Assembly (NCBI RefSeq): GCF_001280015.1
Contig: NZ_LGDV01000038.1
Span: 327,335-391,334, forward strand
Source: Streptomyces sp. MMG1121
Lineage (GTDB): Bacteria; Actinomycetota; Actinomycetes; Streptomycetales; Streptomycetaceae
DNA: 64,000 nucleotides
Direction: 5' to 3'
The position numbers were made by a program, and so were the translations under genes. Numbering within the stretch: the first letter of the stretch is position 1; every line of letters begins with the position of its first letter. Below are positions 8,385 to 18,782 of this stretch, one piece after another. A model generated the notes under the pieces. It had not been told where the DNA came from. It saw only the letters and a list, made by a program, of their open reading frames with translations, and did no database searches.

Positions 8385-8961
8385 CGTTCGTCATCTCCCG
8401 GGGCCAGTGCGCGAGGGTGAGGTGCAGGGCTTCGACCGCCTTGTCCCAGGAGGCCTGGACGTCCCGGGCCGCGCCGAAGCCGCCCGCGGACTCCAGGGCG
8501 CAGTAACCGTGGAACGTGCTGCGCAGCAGGCGTACGGCGTCCGTCAGATCGGGTTCGTCGAGTCCGTAGGCGCGCAGCATCCCGTAGGTGATCTCGGCCG
8601 TACGGCGCAGGGCGGGGGAGTCGGCGATCAGGGCCTGGTCGATACGGATCTGGGTGGCCGCGTACCGGCCGGGATGCTCCAGCGCGTAGGCGCGGTAGGC
8701 ACCGGCGAAGGCGGACAGCGCGTCCTTGCCGGCGCGACCGGCCACGGCCATCGCGATCCGGTCGATCAGCTCGGCGCCCGCGTGCAGCGCGAGCCGGGTG
8801 CGCAGATCCTCCAGACCCCGGACGTGCGAGTACAGGCTCGCGTCCTTCACGCCGAAGCGGCGGGCCAGTGCGGACAGGGTGACGTTCTCGAAGCCGGCCT
8901 CGTCGGCGAGGTCGGCGGCGGCCGCGACCACCCTGTCCACGGTGAGTCCCGCACGGGCCAT
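8377..8961 (-). CDS. TetR family transcriptional regulator
   Basis: The 194-residue repressor has an N-terminal helix-turn-helix (residues about 8-55: ADEAGFENVTLSALARRFGV, then KDASLYSHVRGLEDL), where YSHV is the usual TetR recognition-helix pattern, and a helical ligand-binding part with a WHG-like C-terminal region (STFHGYCALESAGGF). It precedes and overlaps the alpha/beta hydrolase gene by 8 bp. CTAGG repeats just upstream of its start are its likely operator, which points to autoregulation of the pair. Confidence 0.88.
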   Translation of the reverse strand: MARAGLTVDRVVAAAADLADEAGFENVTLSALARRFGVKDASLYSHVRGLEDLRTRLALHAGAELIDRIAMAVAGRAGKDALSAFAGAYRAYALEHPGRYAATQIRIDQALIADSPALRRTAEITYGMLRAYGLDEPDLTDAVRLLRSTFHGYCALESAGGFGAARDVQASWDKAVEALHLTLAHWPREMTNDD

Positions 8962-8980
8962 GAGCCACCTCCTTGGATAC

Positions 8981-9006
8981 CTAGGGGGAATCCTAGAGCA
9001 TCTAGG
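8981..9006. promoter_or_regulatory. CTAGG repeat operator of the TetR gene
   Basis: Three CTAGG/CCTAG elements lie 20-45 bp upstream of the TetR start: CTAGG at 8981-8985, CCTAG at 8992-8996 and CTAGG at 9002-9006. The first two form an inverted repeat with a 6-bp spacer. This is a typical autoregulatory TetR arrangement. Confidence 0.55.
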
Positions 9007-9025
9007 AAGTGGCGAGAGGTGAGGG

Positions 9026-10366
9026 TCAGCCGATCGGCGCGTACAGCACGCCCAGCTTGTCGATCTCGTCGCCCGAGCGGCCGGTGAAGCCCACGATCTG
9101 CCAGCCGGAGGGCGCGGTGAAGGTCGTCGCGTCCGTGGTCGCTGTACCGGCGCTCAGGGCGCGGCCCCGGTCGGTGGTGAAGCCGGCCGAGAAGATGCGG
9201 GTCTGACCGTCTTTCTGGCCCTCCGTCAGCTTCACCGAGGTCAGGTGCTCGCCGGCGGTGAGGTCGAGCGAGGTTGCCGTGCCGCCCGTGCCACCGTGGC
9301 TGAGCACCGTGCCGTCGTCGTGCGTGAGGGAGACCGCGTCCAGGCGGGCGTCGCCGCGCAGGGTGAGGGTGCGCGGTGCGAGGGCGGCGGGCAGCTCGTC
9401 GGCGTCGTTGAACGCCGTGCCGTGCGGGCCGCCGGAGAAGTCGCTCGCGCGCAGCTTCGGGTTGAGCGTGTAGGAGAAGTCGACGGTGTGCGGGAAGTGG
9501 TCGGAGAGGTTGCCGCCGTCGGAGTCGAGGAACTTCGCCCACTCGTCGTTGTAGCGGGTCGCGGAGAGGTTCACCACGTCGCTGCTCCGGTAGAGGACCT
9601 TGTCCACGACCTCGCAGTCGTTGCCCGGCGCCGACGTCGGGCACAGCAGCGGGTCGGCGCCCTGCGTCGGGGCCGTACCGCCCTTGACCGACTGGACCCA
9701 TGCGTCGGTCAGGTGGTTGTCGTCGACGAGGGTGCGGATGTTGTCGCCGGACCGGGTGTAGCGGGTGTTGGTGTCCCCCATGACGAGCACGGCGTTGCCG
9801 GCCGAGTTGGCCTGGATGAACTGCGACAGCTGTGTGATGTTGGCGCGGCGCGCGGCGAGGGCGTCGTCGGTGTCGTCGGCGTTGGGGTGGAGGTTGTACA
9901 GGTCGACGAACACGCCCTCGGCCAGGCGTACGCGGGCCAGCGTGAAGCCTTTCGGGGTCAGGCAGTTGGTGCCCGTGCAGTCGTTCCACTTGACCCGCTC
10001 GAAGTCCTCGAAGGGGTACTTCGAGAGGGTGTTGAGTCCGTCGCCGAGACCCGCGCCCCCGCTGGTCGCGGTGCGGTAGGGGTGGTGGTCGCCCGCGTAG
10101 AGCGCTGCGTGGTAGTTGAAGTCCTCCTGGACGTTGACGATGTCGTAGCCGGCCAACCGCGGGGAGATCAGCGGGGTGTTGGTGGCCGGATGGCTGGAGC
10201 TGAGGCCTTCGGGCAGGCCCGCCACGTTGTACGTGAGCACGTTGAAGGTGCCCGAGCCGGCGGCCTGTGCCGAGGTGGCGCAGGTGGTGAGCCCGGCGAG
10301 GGCCAGCGCGCCGGCCGCGAGGGCGCCGAGGAGTCGTCTCATGGATCGCATGCGGCTCATGGTCAT
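9026..10366 (-). CDS. secreted endonuclease/exonuclease/phosphatase-fold phosphodiesterase with jacalin-like lectin domain
   Basis: The 446-residue protein has a signal peptide (basic start, then LLGALAAGALALAGL, cleavage after AQAA). It then has an EEP domain of the sphingomyelinase/phospholipase C type: FNVLTYNVAGLP, metal Glu in VNVQEDFN, FVDLYNLHPNADD, the Asp-Asn pair in VMGDTNTRY, and the catalytic SDHFP. The C-terminal 110 residues look like a jacalin-type beta-prism lectin (DAVSLTHDDGTVLSHGG to GRSGDEIDKLGVLYAP). The likely role is extracellular cleavage of phospholipids or other phosphodiesters on glycan-bearing surfaces. Substrate is inferred only from fold. Confidence 0.85.
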   Translation of the reverse strand: MTMSRMRSMRRLLGALAAGALALAGLTTCATSAQAAGSGTFNVLTYNVAGLPEGLSSSHPATNTPLISPRLAGYDIVNVQEDFNYHAALYAGDHHPYRTATSGGAGLGDGLNTLSKYPFEDFERVKWNDCTGTNCLTPKGFTLARVRLAEGVFVDLYNLHPNADDTDDALAARRANITQLSQFIQANSAGNAVLVMGDTNTRYTRSGDNIRTLVDDNHLTDAWVQSVKGGTAPTQGADPLLCPTSAPGNDCEVVDKVLYRSSDVVNLSATRYNDEWAKFLDSDGGNLSDHFPHTVDFSYTLNPKLRASDFSGGPHGTAFNDADELPAALAPRTLTLRGDARLDAVSLTHDDGTVLSHGGTGGTATSLDLTAGEHLTSVKLTEGQKDGQTRIFSAGFTTDRGRALSAGTATTDATTFTAPSGWQIVGFTGRSGDEIDKLGVLYAPIG

Positions 10367-10425
10367 CTCAACAGGACTGTATAGGAAGGGTAGTTGAGAA
10401 ATTAGTTCAACATTAATGCATGACG

Positions 10426-10470
10426 TGAGAGTTGCCTCTCACATGTTCTGAGAGGACACTCTCAGAACAT
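10426..10470. promoter_or_regulatory. double palindromic operator at the start codon of the ArsR-type regulator
   Basis: Two inverted repeats lie in tandem. TGAGAG/CTCTCA with a 4-bp spacer is at 10426-10441. A 28-bp perfect palindrome with 12-bp arms (ATGTTCTGAGAG and CTCTCAGAACAT, spacer GACA) is at 10443-10470. The right arm runs into the regulator's ATG at 10469, and both repeats share GAGAG/CTCTC. A repressor bound here would block the promoter or ribosome site of the regulator-exporter operon. An RNA hairpin over the start codon is an alternative. Confidence 0.75.
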
Positions 10471-11185
10471 GGAGCCCGATAACCGCTTCGGCGATGTGGA
10501 GATATCCGACCCCAAGGCGATGCGCGCCCTCGCCCATCCGGTGCGGCTCGCGATCCTGGAGCGGCTGCGGCGCCACGGCCCCGCGACCGCCACCCAGCTC
10601 TCCCCGGACGTCGGCGCGACCCCGTCCGTCACCAGCTGGCATCTGCGCCATCTGGCGGGCTTCGGCCTGGTCCGGGACGCCGTGGGCGGGACGGACCGGC
10701 GGGAGCGACGCTGGGAGGCGGTCGGCCGTGGATTCCGCATCACCGTGCCGACGGACCCGGCGGACGCGGAAGGGCACGCGGCCTCCCGGGCGCTGACCGG
10801 CGAGATGTTCGCGCGGGCCGCCGAACTGCCGCTGCGCTGGCTGGCCGAGACCGAACCTCTGCTGGAGCCGGAGTGGCTCCACGCCCTTGGCACCGCCGAC
10901 ATGCGCATCGAGGTGTCCGCCGAGGAGCTGGCCTCCCTGCGCGACGCGATGGAACAGGTCCTCAACCGCTACGCCACCCGCGACCCCGCCAGCCGGCCCC
11001 CGGGCAGCCGGGGTGTACGCCTGCTGCTCTATGCGCTGCCTGAGGGCCCGGAGGAGGTCGGAGGGTCTGAGGTGTCTGAGGGGGCCGCGGGGTGTGCAGG
11101 GCAGGAAGGGTGCGCAGAGCGTGAGCGGGTCGAGAGGGACGCGGGGGCCGAGGGCGACTCAGGGGTCGAGGGGTGGCGGCGGTGA
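10469..11185 (+). CDS. ArsR-like winged-helix regulator
   Basis: The N-terminal winged helix-turn-helix (residues about 12-90) reads DPKAMRALAHPVRLAILERL, then TATQLSPDVGATPSVTSWHL, matching ArsR/HTH_20 regulators. The remainder is a helical C-terminal part that turns into a Gly/Glu-rich tail, which looks like drift. The start at 10469 sits inside a perfect palindrome; GAGAGGA is 12 bp upstream, so translation may be weak or the transcript leaderless. Its stop overlaps the MFS exporter start by 4 bp (GTGA at 11182-11185). It is probably the autorepressor of the exporter. Confidence 0.85.
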   Translation: MEPDNRFGDVEISDPKAMRALAHPVRLAILERLRRHGPATATQLSPDVGATPSVTSWHLRHLAGFGLVRDAVGGTDRRERRWEAVGRGFRITVPTDPADAEGHAASRALTGEMFARAAELPLRWLAETEPLLEPEWLHALGTADMRIEVSAEELASLRDAMEQVLNRYATRDPASRPPGSRGVRLLLYALPEGPEEVGGSEVSEGAAGCAGQEGCAERERVERDAGAEGDSGVEGWRR

Positions 11186-12468
11186 GCGGGGCGCTGTGGC
11201 GTGACCGGCGGTTCCGGCGTTTCTGGGCGGGCGAGACCGTCTCCCAGTTCGGCGACCGTGTCACCGAACTCGCCTTACCCCTGCTGGCGGTCGGCACCCT
11301 GCATGCCTCCGCGGTCCAGGTGTCCTGGCTGACCGCGCTGGTGTGGGCGCCCAACCTGCTCGCCCTCCTGCTGGGCGCCTGGGTCGACCGCCGGCCGAAG
11401 AAACGCACCGTCATGGTCGGTGCCGACCTCGTCCGCGCCGCTCTGCTGCTGACCGTCCCGGCCACCGCTCTCCTCGGCACGCCCACCCTCGCGCTGCTGT
11501 ACGGGGTGGCGCTGCTGACCGGTCTGGCCTCGGTGGCCTTCGGCACCGCCTACCCGTCCTACTTCGCCCACCTCGTGCCCCCGTCGTCGTACATCGAAGC
11601 CAACAGCAAACTGAGCGCCAGCCGTTCCCTCTCCTTCGTCGCCGGGCCCGTCCTTGGCGGCTGGCTGGTCCAGGCGCTGACCGCGCCGGTCGCCGTCGCC
11701 GCCGACGCGCTGTCCTTCCTCGCCTCCGCCCTGCTGATCGGACCGCTCGGTGCCGCCGAGCCGCCCCCGGCCCCTGCCGCCCCGCCCCGCCTGCTGCACA
11801 GCGCCCGCGAAGGTCTCGCCCTGCTGCTGCGCCACCCGGTGCTCAAGGCCGCGGTCGGCTGCGCCGCGACCTGCAACTTCTTCACCTTCCTGACCGGCAC
11901 CGGGCTGATCGTGCTGTTCGCCGAGCGGGAACTGGCGCTGTCACCCGGGCTGATCGGGGTGGTCTTCGGGATCGGCGCGGTCGGCGGTCTGCTCGGCGCC
12001 GTCGCCGCGCCCGCCGTCTCGCGGCTGATCGGCGTCGGCCGCAGCGTGGTTGCGGGCGCCGTCCTCTTCCCGGCGCCCTACGTCCTGGTCTGGGCCGCCG
12101 AGAGCCCGCTGTGGGGGCGTGCCGGGGCCCTGGCCGCCGCCGAGTTCCTCTCCTCCCTCGGCGTCATGCTCTTCGACGTCAACCTCAACTCCCTTACCAC
12201 TGCGGCCACTCCGGACGAGCTGCGCGGCCGGGTGGCCGGTGCCTACGCCACCGTCAACTACGGCGTACGGCCGCTGGGCGCGCTGGCCGGCGGGGGCCTC
12301 GCCACCCTCATCGGCCTGCGGGGCACGATCACCGTGACCGCGGTGGGCGGAGCCCTCTGCGTCCTGTGGCTGCTCCGCTCACCGATCCCGGCCACCCGCA
12401 CCCTCGGCCCGCCGGAGCCGGAGCCGGAACCCGACCCGGAATCGGCCGGGCACGAATCGCCGGCGTAG
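11182..12468 (+). CDS. MFS transporter, probable drug exporter (contains a TTA codon)
   Basis: About 428 residues make roughly 12 membrane segments. The N-terminus (RRFWAGETVSQFGDRVTELA) and the loop WVDRRPKKRTVMVGADLVRA match MFS_3/EntS-type exporters. I chose the GTG at 11182 because it overlaps the regulator's stop by 4 bp; GTG at 11173 is in frame and possible. An in-frame TTA leucine codon lies at 11275-11277. In Streptomyces this codon makes translation depend on the developmental tRNA of bldA, so export may be tied to late growth. The C-terminus ends in a Pro/Glu-rich tail. Confidence 0.85.
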   Translation: MSGALWRDRRFRRFWAGETVSQFGDRVTELALPLLAVGTLHASAVQVSWLTALVWAPNLLALLLGAWVDRRPKKRTVMVGADLVRAALLLTVPATALLGTPTLALLYGVALLTGLASVAFGTAYPSYFAHLVPPSSYIEANSKLSASRSLSFVAGPVLGGWLVQALTAPVAVAADALSFLASALLIGPLGAAEPPPAPAAPPRLLHSAREGLALLLRHPVLKAAVGCAATCNFFTFLTGTGLIVLFAERELALSPGLIGVVFGIGAVGGLLGAVAAPAVSRLIGVGRSVVAGAVLFPAPYVLVWAAESPLWGRAGALAAAEFLSSLGVMLFDVNLNSLTTAATPDELRGRVAGAYATVNYGVRPLGALAGGGLATLIGLRGTITVTAVGGALCVLWLLRSPIPATRTLGPPEPEPEPDPESAGHESPA

Positions 12469-12522
12469 GCGCAGTGGACCGGGTATCGGCTTTGGCCGCC
12501 CTCGCGTCGGCGCGGCAGAGTG

Positions 12523-15417
<2,895 letters not shown>

Positions 15418-16290
15418 TCAGCCCTTGATACCGGTCTGCGCGATCCCCTGCACCAGCCAGCGCTGGAGGAAGAGGAAGACGAACACCAGGGGGAGGATCG
15501 AGATGGCGGTCGCCATGAAGATCAGGTGATAGTTGACGGTCTGGTTGGTCATGTACGACGACAGCGCGACCTGTACCGTCCAGGAGTTCGGGTCCTGGCC
15601 GATGACCAGCGGCCACAGGAAGGCGTTCCAGCCGCTGATGAAGGTGATCGTGGCGATGGCGGCGAAGAAGTTGAGCGAGTTGGGGACGACGATCCGCCAG
15701 TACGCGCTCCAGTGTCCGAGCCCGTCCACCCGCGCCGCCTCCTCCAGCTCCTTGGGGAACCCCAGGAAGTACTGCCGGAAGAGGAAGCAGGTGAAACCAC
15801 TGAACAGCCCCGGGATGATGAGGCCCCGGTAGGTGTCCACCCAGCCCAGGGACGACACGAGCACGAAGCTCGGTATGAAGGTGACCGCGGTGGGCACCAT
15901 CAGGGTCGCCAGGACCAGGTAGAAGACCTTGTTGGCGTGGCGGTAGGGGATGCGGGCGAGGCCGTAGCCGGCCAGCGAGCAGACCAGCAGGGTGCCGGCG
16001 GTCATGAGGACGGCGACGACCAGCGAGTTCCACAGGGACCGGCCGAAGTCGACCGTCGTGTCGCCGAACAGCTCGGAGACATTGCCCCACTGCAGGTGCG
16101 TGGGGAAGAACTTCCAGTTCTGACCCGTGATCTCCGGGTCCGTGGACAGGGCGTTGCGGACGATCAGATAGAAGGGGATCAGGAACAGCAGCGCGGCGAT
16201 GCCGACGGCGACGTAGAGGCCGGTGCTTCCGAGAACGCCTCCGCGCTTCACGCGGCGCGCCTTGCCGACCTGGGGTGCGGTGGTGGTCAC
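15418..16290 (-). CDS. sugar ABC transporter permease, MalG-like
   Basis: The 290-residue inner-membrane permease has about six membrane segments and the EAA loop (ELEEAARVDGLGHWSAYWRI) that docks the ATPase. The start is GTG at 16290, overlapping the stop of the upstream permease by 4 bp. The C-terminus QRWLVQGIAQTGIKG is typical of CUT1 MalG-type subunits. No ATPase gene is in the cluster; Streptomyces CUT1 transporters usually share the MsiK ATPase encoded elsewhere. It should carry galactan-derived oligosaccharides together with the next two genes upstream. Confidence 0.92.
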   Translation of the reverse strand: MTTTAPQVGKARRVKRGGVLGSTGLYVAVGIAALLFLIPFYLIVRNALSTDPEITGQNWKFFPTHLQWGNVSELFGDTTVDFGRSLWNSLVVAVLMTAGTLLVCSLAGYGLARIPYRHANKVFYLVLATLMVPTAVTFIPSFVLVSSLGWVDTYRGLIIPGLFSGFTCFLFRQYFLGFPKELEEAARVDGLGHWSAYWRIVVPNSLNFFAAIATITFISGWNAFLWPLVIGQDPNSWTVQVALSSYMTNQTVNYHLIFMATAISILPLVFVFLFLQRWLVQGIAQTGIKG

Positions 16291-17255
16291 TTGGTGTCCT
16301 CCGCCCTTCCGAAGCCCATGATCTTGCCCTGGAACAGGGTGACGAGGCAGATCAGCACGGTCAGGATGACGGCGCCCGCACTGCCGGCACCGTAGTCCTG
16401 GCCCGAGCCGAGGGCCGCCTTGTACAGGACCATGAGGGGGGTCTGACCCCAGGTCGCCCTGGTCGTGATGATGTTGTAGAACTCGTCGAACGCCTGGTAG
16501 GCGGCGACGAGGAGCAGCAGGAGCACCGCGGTCGAGGTGGCGCGCAGCTGGGGCAGCGTGATGTGCCGGAAGGTCTGCCAGCCGGGCTTGGCGCCGTCGA
16601 TCGCGGCGGCCTCGTACAGCTCGCCCGGGATGTTCTGCAGCGCCGCCAGGAACAGGATCATGTAGAAACCGGCCTGCAGCCACAGCCGTACGGTCACGAT
16701 GACCATCCAGTACCAGGGCGGGCTGGGGTTGGAGACCCAGGCGATGTTGTCGATGCCGAACCAGCCGATGACCGTGTTGGCCAGGCCGAATCGGACGCCG
16801 TTGAACAGGGACATCTTCCAGATCAGCGCGGCGGCGACGTAACTGCACGCGGTCGGCAGGAAGAACACCGACCGGAAGAACGCGCGCAGGAAGCGCAGCC
16901 GGTGCACCAGCAGGGCGAGGCCCAGCGAGAGCGCCCAGGTGGTGGGCACGATGAACGCGGCGAACACCGTGAAGGTCACCAGGGAGCCGGTGAAGTCGCT
17001 GTTCGTCAGCATCTGCCGGTAGTTGTCGAAGCCGACGAAATGGCTGGGGGTGACCGTGAAGCGGGCGTCGAAGAAGCTGAGCCAGATGCTCCAGCCGATG
17101 GGTACGAAGACGAAGATCGCCAGACCGATGAGGAACGGTCCGGTGAAGAGCCAGAAGTTGAACGTGTTGCTCGCCCTGAGGCCCCGCCGCGGCCGGGCCC
17201 CGGCGGTCTTCGGCACGGTGGGGCGGGCGACCTCGGGCGTGGTGGTGGTCGACAT
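16287..17255 (-). CDS. sugar ABC transporter permease, MalF-like
   Basis: The 322-residue permease has six predicted membrane segments, starting near SNTFNFWLFTGPFLIGLAIF, and the EAA motif (ELYEAAAIDGAKPGWQTFRH). It pairs with the MalG-like subunit, whose start overlaps its stop. It begins 20 bp after the binding-protein gene. Order SBP, MalF, MalG, then beta-galactosidase is a standard CUT1 oligosaccharide operon. Confidence 0.92.
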   Translation of the reverse strand: MSTTTTPEVARPTVPKTAGARPRRGLRASNTFNFWLFTGPFLIGLAIFVFVPIGWSIWLSFFDARFTVTPSHFVGFDNYRQMLTNSDFTGSLVTFTVFAAFIVPTTWALSLGLALLVHRLRFLRAFFRSVFFLPTACSYVAAALIWKMSLFNGVRFGLANTVIGWFGIDNIAWVSNPSPPWYWMVIVTVRLWLQAGFYMILFLAALQNIPGELYEAAAIDGAKPGWQTFRHITLPQLRATSTAVLLLLLVAAYQAFDEFYNIITTRATWGQTPLMVLYKAALGSGQDYGAGSAGAVILTVLICLVTLFQGKIMGFGRAEDTK

Positions 17256-17275
17256 GTCGAGTTCCGTCCGCCGGC

Positions 17276-18541
17276 CTATCCGAAGAGCTTCTTGAGCTCG
17301 CGGCCGATCGTCCTGTCGGCCTTGTCGAGTGCTGCCTCGGGGTCACCGCCCTTGCGGACGCAGTCGGCGAGGACCGAGTCCCAGGCGCTGTACATGGCCT
17401 GCGTCCAGCTGATGTCGTCGAAGTGGCCGTAGGTGTTGAAGAGCTGCACGCCCTCGGCGCCCAGGCCCGACTTGAGCTTGTCGGCCTGCGCGGCGATCGA
17501 CCGGCGTGGCGGGATGTGGAAGCCGTAGGAGGTGGCGAAGTCCTCCTGGTCCTTCGTCCGGTCGATCCACAGCCACTTCACGTACTCCTTGGCCGCGTCC
17601 ACGTCGTGGCCCTTGGCGTTGACGAACATCGACCAGCCGCCGTTGTAGACGGAGGGCCGTCCGGCGCTGCCGACCTTCGGGAAGGGGAAGACGCCCAGGT
17701 CGTCACCGAGGGCCTGCTGCATCGCGGGCATCGCCCACATGCCGGAGAACTGGATGGCGCACAGCCCCTGGCTGATCGCCGACGGATCCCAGAAGTCGGC
17801 CGGGGCGTCCAGCAGCAGGCTGCCGCTGGTGAACAGCTTGCGGAGCCGGCGCAGGCCGTCGACGACCGCGTCGGTGTGGTAGCCGATCTCGTTCTTGGCG
17901 GTGAGCGGCTCGGCGCCGGCCGACCAGATCAGCGGCAGCTCGATGGCGTGCAGGTCGTTGCCGAGGAAGAGGCCCTTGACCTTGGAGGTGGTGAGCTTGG
18001 CGGCGGTCTCGATCAGCTCGTCCAGGGTCTCGGGGACCTTGACGCCCGCCTTCTGGAAGAGCGAGGGCCGGTAGAAGAAGAACTGCGGGTCGTCGATCAT
18101 CCGGACGCCGTAGACCTTCCCGTCGAACGTGTGCGACGTGATGTCGGCCGGGTCGAAGTCGCTCTTGACCGGGTTGACGATGTCGCTCAGGTCGGCCACC
18201 TGCCCGCTCTTGACGAGCTGGATCTGCGGGTGGAACTCGAAGACGTCCGGCGCCTGCTGGGTGAGCAGGGCGGCGAAGAGCTTGGTCTCGTAGTCGCTTC
18301 CGGTTATCCACTGCGTGGACACGTCGGCCTTCGGGTACGCCTTCGCGTACCGCTTGACGGCCTGTTCGACCCCGGCCTCGCCATAGGCGTGGAAGTACTG
18401 GGTGAGCCGCTTGCCCGATCCGCTCCCGCCGCCCCGGCCGTTGTTGCCGCCGCACGCGGCGAGCGGGGCGGCGACGGCCAGACCGGCGGCGGCCCGGAGT
18501 AGCGAACGGCGGTCCCAGTTGCTGTTGCTCTGTGCCGGCAT
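17276..18541 (-). CDS. sugar-binding lipoprotein of the ABC transporter
   Basis: The 421-residue extracytoplasmic solute-binding protein belongs to family 1. Twin arginines at residues 11-12 (RRSLLRAAAG) and the lipobox LAAC, with Cys30 as lipid anchor, mark a Tat-exported lipoprotein. A Gly-rich linker precedes the mature domain. The start has AAGGACG upstream. It is the first gene of the transporter-lacZ operon, 241 bp downstream of the GH30 gene on the same strand. The ligand is probably a beta-linked galacto-oligosaccharide, by context only. Confidence 0.9.
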   Translation of the reverse strand: MPAQSNSNWDRRSLLRAAAGLAVAAPLAACGGNNGRGGGSGSGKRLTQYFHAYGEAGVEQAVKRYAKAYPKADVSTQWITGSDYETKLFAALLTQQAPDVFEFHPQIQLVKSGQVADLSDIVNPVKSDFDPADITSHTFDGKVYGVRMIDDPQFFFYRPSLFQKAGVKVPETLDELIETAAKLTTSKVKGLFLGNDLHAIELPLIWSAGAEPLTAKNEIGYHTDAVVDGLRRLRKLFTSGSLLLDAPADFWDPSAISQGLCAIQFSGMWAMPAMQQALGDDLGVFPFPKVGSAGRPSVYNGGWSMFVNAKGHDVDAAKEYVKWLWIDRTKDQEDFATSYGFHIPPRRSIAAQADKLKSGLGAEGVQLFNTYGHFDDISWTQAMYSAWDSVLADCVRKGGDPEAALDKADRTIGRELKKLFG

Positions 18542-18642
18542 GCTGACGTCCTTGTCTGTCGAAATGCGGCTCGCGGCTCTGCGCCCGACGGCCGAGCGGC
18601 TCGGTATTCATGGGGCGGAGCGGGACGTTAACCTTCGGCTAA

Positions 18643-18659
18643 GGCTTCAGCAAGGGGTT
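18643..18659 (-). promoter_or_regulatory. promoter element shared by the binding-protein and ROK genes (copy 1)
   Basis: Read on the plus strand this is GGCTTCAGCAAGGGGTT, about 100 bp upstream of the binding-protein start. A near copy, GGCTTTCGACAAGGGGTT, lies upstream of the ROK gene at 21978-21995 in the same orientation. The pair could be an operator for the ROK protein or a shared promoter box. Confidence 0.4.
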
Positions 18660-18782
18660 GGACGAAGTCTGTTCGAAGTGTTGTATCCGGTTCGTGATGA
18701 CGAACAGGAGCGCGGGGCAGGGGGAGATGAGGGCCGCCGGGTCAGGGATGCGGCCGGCGGCCCTCGGTCGGGGGAGCGGGGG

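Noticed and set aside
6792..8420. 542-codon plus-strand frame over the PEP mutase-like and hydrolase genes
   Set aside because: It crosses two well-supported genes in the wrong frame and strand and shows only shadow-type composition.
18690..18705. GTTCG/CGAAC inverted repeat considered as a terminator of the GH30 gene
   Set aside because: The 5-bp arms are too short and the site is about 80 bp past the stop in a likely promoter region.
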